Part shown: positions 25,689 through 35,612 of the stretch, piece after piece
How the letters are laid out: the number at the start of each line of letters is the position of its first letter
Position numbering within the stretch: position 1 is the stretch's first letter
From: Perlabentimonas sp041656735
GTDB taxonomy: Bacteria; Bacteroidota; Bacteroidia; Bacteroidales; Tenuifilaceae
Length of the DNA stretch: 64,000 nucleotides
NCBI GenBank assembly: GCA_041656735.1
Contig: JBBACY010000007.1
Coordinates: 1-64,000, forward strand
Direction: 5' to 3'
Translations under genes and position numbers: made by a program
The notes under the pieces: model-generated
The model's database searches: none
What the model saw: only the letters and a program-made list of their open reading frames with translations
What the model was told of the DNA's origin: nothing

Positions 25689-28600
25689 TTAACTATCTTC
25701 CAAATCATAATGTCCAGCATAAATACTGCCCGTATGGGCATCAATAGAAATGCTATCGCCAGTAGTTAGCTTTTGCTTGCCAAAGATGCAGGTTTTTTTA
25801 TCTGTATAAACTATCATATCGTTACAGTTTACAAGGCAAACCTTGCCGAGCCTACCGGCGGTTACTGCTGCATGCGAGGTTGCGCCTCCGCGCGAAGTTA
25901 CAAGCCCCTCGCACTCAAACACAACGTGTAAATCGTCGGGTGTTGTATCGGCGCTAACGTATATAAATTTTTTGGTGGGGTTTTCGCTTTTTTGCTTTTT
26001 TAGGTCGTCAAGGTCAAAAATAATCTGGCCATTTAGTATTGATGCGCCAATGGGTATGCCTCGCCCTAGTAGCTTACTCTTTGGTGGGGGCGTTTGGTAC
26101 ATTCTTTTTGTTTCGGGTTTAAATATCTGCTGTTTACGCGTTTGTAGGATGTACAGCTCGTATGGATTGTCGGATTCGAAAGTAAATTCAATTTCTTGAT
26201 GCCCGAAGTGTAGCTGGTTTACAAGCCTGTCGGCTAGCTTAAATAGCTTGTGATATGTTCGGGGTAGCTGCTTTTGCAACGATTTATTTTTTTGCTCTTT
26301 CGCATCTTTCTCTTGATGCTCTGAAACGGGTAGTACGTGGGTAATGCCTCCCACAACATCGTCGCCCTGACTCAGTATTGAGTAGTCTCCGTTTAGTCTT
26401 ATACCTGGATTTTCCGTTGACGAATCGTAAGTAAAAACTACACCCGAGCCAGAAGATAGGTGTAGGTTTCCAAAAACCATGCACTGAACAATAACAGCCG
26501 TTCCCCATTCATCGGCTATCTGTAGATGTTTTCGGTAGAGTTGCGCTCGGGGTCCATCCCAACTTTTAAACACTATATCGATGGCAGCAAATAGTTGGTC
26601 GTACACATTCTCGTAAAGCGGAATATTCTGGTCTAGTAATAATTTTTTGTATTCAAAAGCAATTTCACGCATTTGTTGAGGTTCAAAACCCTCTTTTATA
26701 CCTGTTCCGACTTTTTCTTGATGCTTTAAAACTATGCTTTCGAAAGCAACTCGTTCAACACCAAATGCCTGACCCCACGATTGTAAATATCTTCCGTAGC
26801 AATCCCAAGCGGTCCATGCCATGTTGGGTTTCTCGCTAAGTGCTTCGGCTATGGTGTCGTTCATGCCTACGTTTAAAAAAGTAGTCATGGCCCCGGGCAT
26901 AGATAGCGGTGCACCCGACCTTACTGAGATTAGCAAAGGGTTTTTTGTATTACCGAATTGTTTACACTCAATATGTTCGGTTTCACGCAGGTTCTCTTTT
27001 ATAGCATCCTCAAAAGCCAATTTTAATGGCTCACTGCCCATAATGCTATCGCGCTGCCGGAACAGCTCGGTGGTGAGAATAAAACCTGGGGGTACCGGAA
27101 AATCTTGCTGATATATGGTTTTAAGATTATACCCTTTAGAACCTAAAAACACCTTATTGTCGAGCAAAGGCTCAGGTTTATGCAGCGGGGTTATCATCAT
27201 CTGTATATCTAAGCTCATTCCGCTCTCCAGCGCTGCTTCAGAATCAGATTCTGCCATACTATTGAGACTGTTTAGCACCTTTGCTATAAACGAATCCAAA
27301 TCTTGAAGCAAGAATGAGTCCGATAGCATTTCGCGATAAAATTTTTCGGATTGTTGATATAGCTGTATCTGATGCTTTTCGGGCAAACTTTTTTTATCGA
27401 TGTAGTGAGGCACCACTTCTTTTAAAATACTATCGAATTGGTGATAAAAAGAGTTGTGAATTATCTCCTTTACATTCTCACTTAAAAACTGAAATATATT
27501 AATATGCTGATTAAGCGAAAAGCTGTGCGATTTTAAGCTGGAGCGCAGCATCTTTAGGTTAGATTCAAATCCTTTATTGATTATACCATCGAGATTTAGC
27601 CCCTTATAGAATAATGCAAGCACTTCGGCTATTTGCTTTAGCGTACTTGCCGATATGTACGATAGATTGATGCTTTTTACAATCTTTTGCATTGTGGTAG
27701 ATGCAACTTTTTCCATTCTGAAAATATGCCCCAGTGCCTCAAACTTTGGCTCGTGGTACTGCCCGTACATTGATGGAATACCGAAAGCAACATGGCGTTT
27801 GTAGTATATTGCTTCCCAACCCTCGGTTTTTTCTTTGCTTTTAACCACAGCATTTAGCTTGCCCATGCATTGGTAAATGTATTCCTGCATGGCAAAGTAA
27901 TCTTTTTTATGCTCGGCTTGTACATATTGCTGAACCGTTTCATTATCAACGCATCCAGAAGCGCGCATCTCCTCAGCAATATTGGCAACTCCAGCAAAAT
28001 ACTTATCGCGCAGTAGGTAGGCAACCTGTACAAATAGTAGTAGCTTTTGTTTATGCAGCTCTTCAATCCCGTCAATCTCTTCAAAGGCTTGGCTAAGCTT
28101 TTGAGTTGGGGTATTTATAACGTTTTTGGGTTGTATTGATAATTTTTCTGAAACCCTTATAATTAGCGATTGCACAGGGGCTAACCATTTTTCGTCGCTC
28201 ATAATAGCCTCCTTTATGTCGGGCGGTAGCATATGGGCAACATGGTTAAATTCGCCGGTAATCCAGTAATCTAAAATATTTTCAAGAAACTGAAGGTGAG
28301 TATTGTTCCCATCAATATGTATTTGCTTTCGCAAAAAGTGCATAAGCCTATCTTGCCTGTTCGATAGCGTATCGAGTTCGGTTGTTACATCGCGAAGTTC
28401 GCCTTCGGCGCCTATTTCGTTATAAAATACAGGGAACAGTCTGCATAGCTCCTTTACGGGTTTAAAAACGGAGTCGATATCGGCATTAAGCAGTTGCGAA
28501 ACGTTTCGCTGAAACAAATCGGTATCAAAAAGGAGCACTCCGCCAAGCTTTAGGTTTACAATTAAAGCAGATAGGAGCTTTTCGAATCGTTCGGGAGCTA

Positions 28601-29774
28601 CCTCTACCAAACCAAGCCAAACGCGGATGCTTTTTAGGTGGTTTGGGTCGGCTTTTAGTTGCCAATCGACGCTCATGTAGGTTTTGCCAGGGGGGGTATA
28701 GCCTATGCGTATCACATTATTTTCGAACTGCGATAGCAAATCCTTACTAAAGAAGAGGGCAAACTCTTTACCCATGGTAGCAATACAGTCGAGCACAATG
28801 GGCTTGTGCCCTTTCGAAAGCTCTTCGAACAGTTCAAAAATGCCATCAACAAACTGGCTAATCTCGCGGCTCGGGACATCATTTAAAATTTGTGCTAGCA
28901 GCTTGTTTAAATCCCAAATAAGGTACTCCTTTTGATGCTCCATAGTTGGCATTCGCAAAAGGTATATTATAAAGTGAAACTGGCTTATTGGGCTATCGAA
29001 CTCAGAAATTATTTGCCTGTGGTAGTCGGCAATATCAGAAAAGAGAAGCACATCTTCGGAAAAATCATTCCAGCTTTTGGCGTTGGTTACCTGCTGTTTT
29101 AGCTGGGCATAAAACCTTTTGCCAACCCGTTTAACGATTAAAATATTCTCATCGGGAAAAAAGCGAAGGTCGTTCATTGCCCACTCATCAATTTTCGATG
29201 CTTCCTGCCATTCGTCGATGGTTTGGTTGGCAATGGCAATAAATAGGTTGAGTAATCTATCCCCTTGTGAGCTGTTTGTGGCTATTGCCGAGAGCCTTTT
29301 TTTTAAGCTATTCGCATTCTGAATTACCGAGAACTTCTGTTCTGAAAATGCTTTCTCAAGAATTCCGATTCCTTTGCTTAGGGTTGCCGAAAAGTTTTGC
29401 TCTTCGGTATTTACCTGTTCTAAAAATAATGCTAGGCTATGTAGTAAGGTATCTGTAATTTTGGGCTTTGCGCTTGCAAGTAACAGCGACTCAATAATAT
29501 CAAGAATTATTGCGAAGGCCTTTTCTGCGTCGGGCAACGAGGAGTAGAGCCAAAAGTCGGATATTGCAATGTTTTTTAGGTTATCGGCTAAATAATCAAC
29601 GTTCTGGTAGGGGTGGTTATACTCACGAATAAACTCGGTAACTCGCTGGTTTATACCAAACTTGTTTTCTGATAAAGAAATAAACCACAACTGATTCTCG
29701 GGTATAATTATTTCAACATCACGAGTTTCTAGTAAATTTACCTCAAGGGCTTTCGATTCGAGTTTTTTTTCCAT
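25689..29774 (-). CDS. PPDK/PEP-synthase-like dikinase with large unknown N-terminal region
   Basis: A 1361-residue cytoplasmic protein. Residues 1 to about 865 are helix-rich and match nothing I recognise. Residues about 870-1215 form a PPDK-type ATP-grasp nucleotide-binding domain (FLGSKGYNLKTI, PVPPGFILTTELF, LLISVRSGAPLSMPGAM, EIEFTFES). Residues about 1255-1350 form the phosphohistidine swivelling domain with His near 1300 in 'TSRGGATSHAAVTAGR'. The C-terminal PEP/pyruvate-binding barrel of PPDK and PEP synthase is absent, so this is not a standard PEP enzyme. By analogy with glucan, water dikinases or rifampin phosphotransferase, the N-terminal region may choose an acceptor that receives phosphate from ATP via histidine. 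It appears monocistronic. Confidence 0.82.
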   Translation of the reverse strand: MEKKLESKALEVNLLETRDVEIIIPENQLWFISLSENKFGINQRVTEFIREYNHPYQNVDYLADNLKNIAISDFWLYSSLPDAEKAFAIILDIIESLLLASAKPKITDTLLHSLALFLEQVNTEEQNFSATLSKGIGILEKAFSEQKFSVIQNANSLKKRLSAIATNSSQGDRLLNLFIAIANQTIDEWQEASKIDEWAMNDLRFFPDENILIVKRVGKRFYAQLKQQVTNAKSWNDFSEDVLLFSDIADYHRQIISEFDSPISQFHFIIYLLRMPTMEHQKEYLIWDLNKLLAQILNDVPSREISQFVDGIFELFEELSKGHKPIVLDCIATMGKEFALFFSKDLLSQFENNVIRIGYTPPGKTYMSVDWQLKADPNHLKSIRVWLGLVEVAPERFEKLLSALIVNLKLGGVLLFDTDLFQRNVSQLLNADIDSVFKPVKELCRLFPVFYNEIGAEGELRDVTTELDTLSNRQDRLMHFLRKQIHIDGNNTHLQFLENILDYWITGEFNHVAHMLPPDIKEAIMSDEKWLAPVQSLIIRVSEKLSIQPKNVINTPTQKLSQAFEEIDGIEELHKQKLLLFVQVAYLLRDKYFAGVANIAEEMRASGCVDNETVQQYVQAEHKKDYFAMQEYIYQCMGKLNAVVKSKEKTEGWEAIYYKRHVAFGIPSMYGQYHEPKFEALGHIFRMEKVASTTMQKIVKSINLSYISASTLKQIAEVLALFYKGLNLDGIINKGFESNLKMLRSSLKSHSFSLNQHINIFQFLSENVKEIIHNSFYHQFDSILKEVVPHYIDKKSLPEKHQIQLYQQSEKFYREMLSDSFLLQDLDSFIAKVLNSLNSMAESDSEAALESGMSLDIQMMITPLHKPEPLLDNKVFLGSKGYNLKTIYQQDFPVPPGFILTTELFRQRDSIMGSEPLKLAFEDAIKENLRETEHIECKQFGNTKNPLLISVRSGAPLSMPGAMTTFLNVGMNDTIAEALSEKPNMAWTAWDCYGRYLQSWGQAFGVERVAFESIVLKHQEKVGTGIKEGFEPQQMREIAFEYKKLLLDQNIPLYENVYDQLFAAIDIVFKSWDGPRAQLYRKHLQIADEWGTAVIVQCMVFGNLHLSSGSGVVFTYDSSTENPGIRLNGDYSILSQGDDVVGGITHVLPVSEHQEKDAKEQKNKSLQKQLPRTYHKLFKLADRLVNQLHFGHQEIEFTFESDNPYELYILQTRKQQIFKPETKRMYQTPPPKSKLLGRGIPIGASILNGQIIFDLDDLKKQKSENPTKKFIYVSADTTPDDLHVVFECEGLVTSRGGATSHAAVTAGRLGKVCLVNCNDMIVYTDKKTCIFGKQKLTTGDSISIDAHTGSIYAGHYDLEDS

Positions 29775-29812
29775 GGGTGTAATTGGCGAGTTGCATTTTC
29801 CATAATGTAACT

Positions 29813-29820
29813 CAAATTTA
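29813..29820 (-). promoter_or_regulatory. -7 promoter element for the dikinase-like gene
   Basis: CAAATTTA on the plus strand reads TAAATTTG on the minus strand (TAnnTTTG), 38 bases before the ATG. Confidence 0.4.
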
Positions 29821-29824
29821 GCTA

Positions 29825-31051
29825 TTAATATGGCATGCTTAATCTGTTTGGTAACGTTGAACTACTATTAGGTAGTACAGGTTTTAAATAGGGTGGTGTA
29901 TTGCTGGACCTTAGCCAGGGAACAACCCACTGGTTATCTCTGATGGCAATTTCGGGAAAATTGTAGTTCTCGGCATCGAGTAGGGTTCGCGAGTCGGAAA
30001 CAAATTGATTGAATAGTTCCTGGTCGGTGCTGTTGAAAAAGTTACTACGATTCTCGTACTGCGCCACGGGCAAAACACGATGCAGTTTTTTGCCATTAAC
30101 TATAGGAGTGTGTACCCAAACCAAAGCGTAAGCGGCATCGGTTATTCTGGTTTTACCATTCTCTTTCACAATGTTAATGGCTGCTAAAGCCCCGCCATTC
30201 CTGTAGCGTGGCCGCTGATTTGATACAAAGTTTCCCAGCGAGTAAACCGCAACTCGACCTTCGGTTGAATCGGTATCGAACGAGGCCTCCATACGCTGTA
30301 TTACATGCGGATGCGAACCAATTACCAGTCTTATGCCCAAATTGTGCATAAACTGGGTAAGTTTAAGCTGCTCAACCGATGGGGTTCGCTGGTACTCGTT
30401 GCCCCAGTGAATACATACAATTACCTCGTCGGCATTTAGCTGCTGTGATTTTTGGTAATCGGCTCGAATTTGTGCCGTATCAATAAGGTTAACAATGGTA
30501 GGGCTGGGTACGGGAATGCCATTGGTGCCGTATGTGTAGTTTAAAAGAGCCAAGCGTATACCATTATGCTCAAGCATAAGTGGGTATGTTGTATCCTTTT
30601 GCTGCGCATCGGCGTACGAACCAGCAAATGGAATACCCTTTTTATTTAATACGTCGATTGTTCGAAGAATACCCGCTTTACGCCTATCAACCGTGTGGTT
30701 ATTGGCTGTTACAAATACATCAACACCAGCAGCAATAACCCCATCAACCAGTTCGTCGGGCGAGCTAAACTGAGGATAGCCTGTATACGGCTCGCCACCT
30801 AGCGTAACCTCTAGGTTTGCAATGGTTATATCGGCCAAATTAAAGAGAGAGGAAACACCTGCAAAAACATCGTGGTAATTATAGGTTTGGGTTTTCTCAT
30901 CAAAAGCGCTCCTAATTTGGGGTTCGTGCCCCATTACATCACCAACAAACAGTAATGTTACGCTTTGTTTTGGTTCAGGAGTTTGACCAAATGCTACGGT
31001 TTGAAAAAGGATTAGGATTAGTAGGGAGTATATGCGCATAGAATTCTTCAT
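29825..31051 (-). CDS. CapA family metallophosphatase-like protein
   Basis: A 408-residue secreted protein of the CapA/PgsA group (poly-gamma-glutamate capsule biosynthesis, metallophosphoesterase fold). The start is placed at 31051 because a -7 element at 31068-31075 lies inside the longer open frame (to 31102), and a signal peptide (YSLLILILFQTVAFGQ) follows directly. Motifs: 'LLFVGDVMGHEPQ', 'ADITIANLEVTLGGEP', 'FVTANNHTVDR', 'ICIHWGNEY', 'IGSHPHVIQRME', 'VYSLGNFVSNQ'. No PgsB/PgsC genes are near, so a role in poly-gamma-glutamate synthesis is doubtful; these proteins often act on envelope polymers. Confidence 0.88.
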   Translation of the reverse strand: MKNSMRIYSLLILILFQTVAFGQTPEPKQSVTLLFVGDVMGHEPQIRSAFDEKTQTYNYHDVFAGVSSLFNLADITIANLEVTLGGEPYTGYPQFSSPDELVDGVIAAGVDVFVTANNHTVDRRKAGILRTIDVLNKKGIPFAGSYADAQQKDTTYPLMLEHNGIRLALLNYTYGTNGIPVPSPTIVNLIDTAQIRADYQKSQQLNADEVIVCIHWGNEYQRTPSVEQLKLTQFMHNLGIRLVIGSHPHVIQRMEASFDTDSTEGRVAVYSLGNFVSNQRPRYRNGGALAAINIVKENGKTRITDAAYALVWVHTPIVNGKKLHRVLPVAQYENRSNFFNSTDQELFNQFVSDSRTLLDAENYNFPEIAIRDNQWVVPWLRSSNTPPYLKPVLPNSSSTLPNRLSMPY

Positions 31052-31067
31052 ATCGTAAGGTTTGTGC

Positions 31068-31075
31068 CAAAGATA
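31068..31075 (-). promoter_or_regulatory. -7 promoter element that fixes the CapA-like start
   Basis: CAAAGATA on the plus strand reads TATCTTTG on the minus strand (TAnnTTTG); a TTG lies 24 bases upstream (complement of 31100-31102). It predicts a short leader to the ATG at 31051 and argues against the longer frame. Confidence 0.5.
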
Positions 31076-31154
31076 TGAAATATGAGTAAAAACGCATAAC
31101 AATTTAGCGTATTGGGTAGCGTAATTGTTAATAGTTGCACCCTACAAGGTGAAA

Positions 31155-32294
31155 CTAGAGTTTTGATAGCCTTTCGGCTGCAATTCTCAAATTCTCTTCA
31201 CTTTTACCAAAGCATATCCTTAAACGCTGATTATCGAACGTGTCGTGGTAGAAATGCGATAATGGAAAAGCAGTTACACCTGCATTTTTGGCTAGCCAAT
31301 GACAGAAATCTATGTCGGGCTCCTGCGAAATGTTTTCGTATCCCATAATCTGGAAATATCCTCCCTCAACTGGGAATAGCGTGAATTTTGAATCCTTCAT
31401 AAGTGAGGCGAACAGGTCGCGTCGTTGTTGAAACGAATTGCGAAGCGGCGACCAGTAGGGTTTATTTTTCAAGAAATCGGCAAGGGCAAGCTGTATGGGC
31501 AGGTTTACCGAGTAAATTTGATATTGGTGCACATGTCGGAATGCTGAGGTAAGCTTAGCAGGTGCTATGCAGTAGCCAATTTTCCAACCAGGTACACTCA
31601 GGGCTTTACCTAGCGACCCAACGATTATGCTTTTTTCTGCTAATTTGGGATACTTGGCAATACTAAACATCGATTGTCCATCGTAAACCATATCGGCAAA
31701 GGCCTCATCGCTTAGGATAGTGATTTTTGTTCCATTAAGTAACCGTTGAAGTTGCTCAAGCGAATTGTCATTCAGCATCAAACCAGTAGGGTTGTGAGGC
31801 GAATTGAGTATTATCAGTTTAGTTTTGCTGGTTATAAGCCTAGTTAACACCGTCCAGTCAATTGAGTAATCGGTGGGGTCAAGGTGAAAGAAAATGGGCC
31901 TCGCACCACGGGCTTCAATGGAGGGTACATAGGTTTCAAAAGCTGGTTCAAAAACAATAACCTCATCGCCCTCCGTTATTATTGACGATATGGCAGTATT
32001 TATTGCTTGTATTGCGCCGGCTGTGATGGTAACCTCTAGCTCGGGATCGTAGTTACAGTCGAATTCACTATTGTATCTTTGGGCAATAATTTCTCTGAGT
32101 TCAAGCACCCCTTCGCCGGGTGCATACTTATTTCTTCCTTCCGAAAGATGCTTTACTAAGGAGTTAAGTAGTTCAGAATCACAGGGAAAATCGCTATGAC
32201 TGTTCGAAAGGTTAATGGCTCCAGTTTCACTTGCAATGTCTGCGAAATGTGAAACCAGACCATAATATGGTGTACTTACTGATGACTTTGCCAT
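31155..32294 (-). CDS. PLP aminotransferase class I/II, methionine aminotransferase-like
   Basis: A 379-residue fold-type I aminotransferase. Motifs: 'NKYAPGEGVLELREIIA', 'TITAGAIQAINTAI', 'NSPHNPTG', 'ILSDEAFADMVYDG', and the PLP lysine 230 in 'VGSLGKALSVPGWKIGY', which most resembles the YbdL/kynurenine aminotransferase group using methionine and aromatic amino acids with 2-oxo acids. The N-terminal substrate motif is 'LSNSHSDFPC' rather than the more usual LSQGFPDF, so specificity is uncertain. It has its own -7 element and is not clearly in an operon. Confidence 0.88.
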   Translation of the reverse strand: MAKSSVSTPYYGLVSHFADIASETGAINLSNSHSDFPCDSELLNSLVKHLSEGRNKYAPGEGVLELREIIAQRYNSEFDCNYDPELEVTITAGAIQAINTAISSIITEGDEVIVFEPAFETYVPSIEARGARPIFFHLDPTDYSIDWTVLTRLITSKTKLIILNSPHNPTGLMLNDNSLEQLQRLLNGTKITILSDEAFADMVYDGQSMFSIAKYPKLAEKSIIVGSLGKALSVPGWKIGYCIAPAKLTSAFRHVHQYQIYSVNLPIQLALADFLKNKPYWSPLRNSFQQRRDLFASLMKDSKFTLFPVEGGYFQIMGYENISQEPDIDFCHWLAKNAGVTAFPLSHFYHDTFDNQRLRICFGKSEENLRIAAERLSKL

Positions 32295-32326
32295 AAAATA
32301 TTGAGAAACTTTTATTAAAATGTTTG

Positions 32327-32334
32327 CAAATATA
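32327..32334 (-). promoter_or_regulatory. -7 promoter element for the aminotransferase
   Basis: CAAATATA on the plus strand reads TATATTTG on the minus strand (TAnnTTTG), 33 bases before the ATG. Confidence 0.45.
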
Positions 32335-32429
32335 TGAATTTAGCCCGTCAAAAAATTATAATTCTTTTAAAGGCTTCAAATACTGTACCATACCAGTGCA
32401 GTAAAGCGTTTTAGAAAATACGTTGACTA

Positions 32430-33161
32430 TCAGTCAGTAAAGAGTTGGGTTAAAATGAGTAGCGATTTTAAAGAATGTACCGAATCCATATGGTATGCGT
32501 AAAAATTGAGAAGCTGATTTAAAAAATTGTTACGCTGATTGCCATTTAAGGCAATATCACCTGCGTTAGCATAATCGGTTTGCAGAAGTTTAGATAGCAG
32601 CTGGCTGTGAGCTTGGTTAAAATAAATTGGGTGGAATGGTTCAACCTTTACAAACTGCCCACTTTTGCAGTCGAAAAAAGGAGTTTCTGTTGTGTACTCC
32701 CCGCTTGGATAAAATCCCAGGTATTTTGATAATCGGGTTAAGAATATGAGATGAAAATTTGCAACCCCATTATCCATAGCCTCTAGTGATAAAATTGAAA
32801 GTTCGAGAAATTGAAATAGAGCCGAGTTGCTCTCCTCCTCTTTTACCGTACGGTACACAATTTCGCCCAAAAACACAGCAAGGGCACTCTTAACCATATT
32901 TATGTGCAAAAAAGAGTTTGTTTTCGATACAGAAACCTCTTTTAATCTGCCCATACCCTGATTTCTTCCGGGGTAAAAAACAACATCAATAATGTTTAAT
33001 GGCTGAAAATATACTGCTTTTTTTGTGCCTTTCCCTTTTCCGTAGGCACTGTTAACCATTAGGGATACCCGACCAAACTCTTGCGTATAAAGATAGGCTA
33101 TAAGGCTGTTCTCTCCATACCTTACCGTGTGTAAAGCTACCGATTTCGATTTCTGTATCAT
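32430..33161 (-). CDS. recO: DNA repair protein RecO
   Basis: A 243-residue recombination mediator that binds SSB and single-stranded DNA and, with RecR, loads RecA. The N-terminal OB fold is visible: 'SKSVALHTVRYGENSLIAYLYTQEFGRVSLMVN' split over strands, followed by 'GTKKAVYFQPLNIIDVVFY', then the helical C-terminal domain with 'LFLTRLSKYLGFYPSG'. Length is normal. Only one cysteine is seen in the region where some RecO proteins carry a zinc finger. It starts 25 bases after the porZ stop on the same strand, so the two are probably co-transcribed. Confidence 0.92.
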   Translation of the reverse strand: MIQKSKSVALHTVRYGENSLIAYLYTQEFGRVSLMVNSAYGKGKGTKKAVYFQPLNIIDVVFYPGRNQGMGRLKEVSVSKTNSFLHINMVKSALAVFLGEIVYRTVKEEESNSALFQFLELSILSLEAMDNGVANFHLIFLTRLSKYLGFYPSGEYTTETPFFDCKSGQFVKVEPFHPIYFNQAHSQLLSKLLQTDYANAGDIALNGNQRNNFLNQLLNFYAYHMDSVHSLKSLLILTQLFTD

Positions 33162-33186
33162 ATTATATGCGCAAAATGAGCGGGTT

Positions 33187-35484
33187 TTACTTTACAAATA
33201 AAATTTTTCCAACCGCTGTGTCTTGGCCATCCTTACTACTGCAAAAAAACAGGTAAACCCCCGTTGCTGCCTTCTGACCTCTAAGGGTTTTGCCATCCCA
33301 TGTGGCTTGTCCACCTAGGCTAACCGTTTCAAAAACAAGATTACCCGTTAAGTCAGTAATTTTTACGTTGGTTTCATCAACTAAGCCGGTGATGGTAATT
33401 ACTCCTTCAAAACCAGGGCGAACTGGGTTTGGGAAAGCGTAAACCTTTCCAAATTTTGAATTGGGCTCGGTGGCTTCGCCTCTATATGAAAGGATTCCCT
33501 TATCGGTGGCAAAGAAAACCTCACCGGTTTTAGGGTGTATGCCTATGTGCTGAATATTATTCGACGGCAATGGGCTGTTGCTAACCGTAAAGTGTAACAG
33601 CTCCTGCGACCCATCGGCCGATTGCAGGTAGGCTCCAGAGCGTTGTGTTCCAAACCATTTTCGGTTGCCCCCATCAACGGCTATGCTTGTAACAACTTGC
33701 GATTTTAGCAGCTCGGCGGCATAGCCCTCATCATACCCCGGTATTTTTACTCGTTGGAGAGAAAATTGCTGCGGTTCAAAAACAGAATGAGGATTATAGC
33801 TAACCAAAACTCCCTCAGATGTGCCTACCCAGAGGTAGTCATTCTTATCGAACGCAATACTGTGGATATTATTTGGTAACCCAGAACCATCGGGTGCAAC
33901 AAGGCTTGCTTTTTTTGCTCTATGGCTCTCTTTCGACTTTGGGTTTGTGCCTGGGTCAATTACAAATAGCCCCCCGCCCGAGGGTACAATAATCCACAAA
34001 AAGTTGCTTGGTCCAAGCATTATATCCGAAATACGTTCCGAGGCTATCTGGTTCTGGTATGGGAAACTAAACCACTCGCCCTCTGCGGTGTAAAGCGATA
34101 TGGGATTGGTTACTCCCGCATTTGTTACCCACATATTATTATGCGAATCAAATGCCACACCGCCAATACGGCAATAGGGCCCAGGTATAATTGTTTGCAA
34201 AGGGCTATTTTCTGGGTTAAAGTGATTGACCACTTCACCATTGCGATAAACCACCACACCGTGCCCCCAGGTTGATACGTAAAACTCATCTTCGTGAAAT
34301 GGGCTTTGGGTAATACGTACGGCATCAAAATAATTTGTATTGGTTGTTGTTTCCCACTGGTTTTCTTTTAGCCTATGGTAAGAGAATGGGTAGTACATAT
34401 TTCCCCACCAGCTGTTTCTGCTACCCGCTATAACATACAAATCATTTTCGGTTGGCAAAATATAGTAGGCTCTATCTTCGTCGGGACTATTGGGCTTAAC
34501 CCTTGTCCAGCTCCCTACGTTACCATACATTAGGCTTAGGCTATTATCGGCAACCGCTAACCGACCGTTATCGTCAACCGACGTGTAGTTAGGATTAAAT
34601 CCCCAAAAATCATCGTAATTCGCGATGGTTAATTTTTCAGAAGGGTAGTTGGTGTAAATTTCTATACCCTTACGGCTTGTTATAGCCATATGGCTTTGGC
34701 TTGCCGAAATATTTCTAATCTGAATAAATTTGGTTGGCGTCGTACTCCAGCTTTCTCCATTAAAAACCCATAAAGCATCATCAAACCCTCCACCTGTTGA
34801 TTGGTTTGCAAAAAGTTTATTTTGAAATACAGCTAAAGTATTATACTCAGAATTGGTAAAAGGTATTGCTGTTTCTGTTTGCCAGCTTTCGTAATGAAAG
34901 AGCGTGGCACTGTTCTCGCTTGCGCTTTTTAACCCGTTTTCGGTGGCGGCATAAAGCCTACCGTTAAATGCAATAACTTGGCTTACCCAGCATTCGGCAC
35001 CCCCCTCACCAATATAGTAGGTGTCTTTTACTTCGCGTTTATCTAAGTTATATACTACAATACCAAAACCTGTTGAAATAAGCAGCTGGTCACTACCATC
35101 AAAGTAGAAGTTATTTATTTGCTTAGCTCCCTGCATTGATTTTTGCATTATATCGGGTACATTAAGCACCTTACCTTCTGTAATTAGGTCAATATTTCCA
35201 TTTTCGTATCCAACGGCTAGAATGCTACCTTGTTTTGAGTGGCCAAGAGCCGATATTCCAATGTCGCTTAACCCATTAACTGTGGTTAGCTTACCCATTA
35301 GGCCATCGGTTGGGTTATACCAAAATACGCCGTTTGCCGAAGATGCGTAAACCCTATTTTTAGAAATAGCAGTGTAGTTTACCTGTTTAAATGCAAAATG
35401 GTCGCGCCATTTCCCAACGGGTATTTGCGAGTAAGTTAGCTCCGCAACAAAAAGTAGAAGTAAAACTAGGGTATATCGCCTCAT
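33187..35484 (-). CDS. porZ: type IX secretion system component PorZ (A-LPS delivery protein)
   Basis: A 765-residue surface protein with a signal peptide (TLVLLLLFVAELTYSQ). It has two beta-propeller regions of the two-component-regulator type (repeated blades such as 'RVYASSANGVFWYNPTDG', 'GISALGHSK', 'IHSIAFDKNDYLWVGTSEGVLVSY', 'WFGTQRSGAYL') and a C-terminal sandwich/sorting domain from about residue 680 (FPNPVRPG, then GVYLFF...VGKILFV). Length, architecture and the recO neighbour fit PorZ, the Porphyromonas protein of the PorU-PorV-PorZ-PorQ attachment complex that supplies anionic LPS to T9SS cargo. A cargo protein with a matching sorting domain is at 55710-60320. Confidence 0.88.
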   Translation of the reverse strand: MRRYTLVLLLLFVAELTYSQIPVGKWRDHFAFKQVNYTAISKNRVYASSANGVFWYNPTDGLMGKLTTVNGLSDIGISALGHSKQGSILAVGYENGNIDLITEGKVLNVPDIMQKSMQGAKQINNFYFDGSDQLLISTGFGIVVYNLDKREVKDTYYIGEGGAECWVSQVIAFNGRLYAATENGLKSASENSATLFHYESWQTETAIPFTNSEYNTLAVFQNKLFANQSTGGGFDDALWVFNGESWSTTPTKFIQIRNISASQSHMAITSRKGIEIYTNYPSEKLTIANYDDFWGFNPNYTSVDDNGRLAVADNSLSLMYGNVGSWTRVKPNSPDEDRAYYILPTENDLYVIAGSRNSWWGNMYYPFSYHRLKENQWETTTNTNYFDAVRITQSPFHEDEFYVSTWGHGVVVYRNGEVVNHFNPENSPLQTIIPGPYCRIGGVAFDSHNNMWVTNAGVTNPISLYTAEGEWFSFPYQNQIASERISDIMLGPSNFLWIIVPSGGGLFVIDPGTNPKSKESHRAKKASLVAPDGSGLPNNIHSIAFDKNDYLWVGTSEGVLVSYNPHSVFEPQQFSLQRVKIPGYDEGYAAELLKSQVVTSIAVDGGNRKWFGTQRSGAYLQSADGSQELLHFTVSNSPLPSNNIQHIGIHPKTGEVFFATDKGILSYRGEATEPNSKFGKVYAFPNPVRPGFEGVITITGLVDETNVKITDLTGNLVFETVSLGGQATWDGKTLRGQKAATGVYLFFCSSKDGQDTAVGKILFVK

Positions 35485-35612
35485 AAAAATTCCGCAAATA
35501 GTATTTGGTTGTTCGGTTACTTAAACAAAACCGATTTAGTAATCAAACCACAATAGTTGTGTAAAAGTATGTAAACCATAATTTTAGATGAAAATGGTGC
35601 CAGCGATTAAAG

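Noticed and set aside
25689..29774. Pyruvate phosphate dikinase or PEP synthase
   Set aside because: The C-terminal PEP/pyruvate-binding barrel is missing and the domain order differs, so the standard reaction is unlikely.
29825..31051. Poly-gamma-glutamate capsule synthesis
   Set aside because: Only the CapA-like protein is present; ligase and transporter partners (PgsB, PgsC) are absent nearby.
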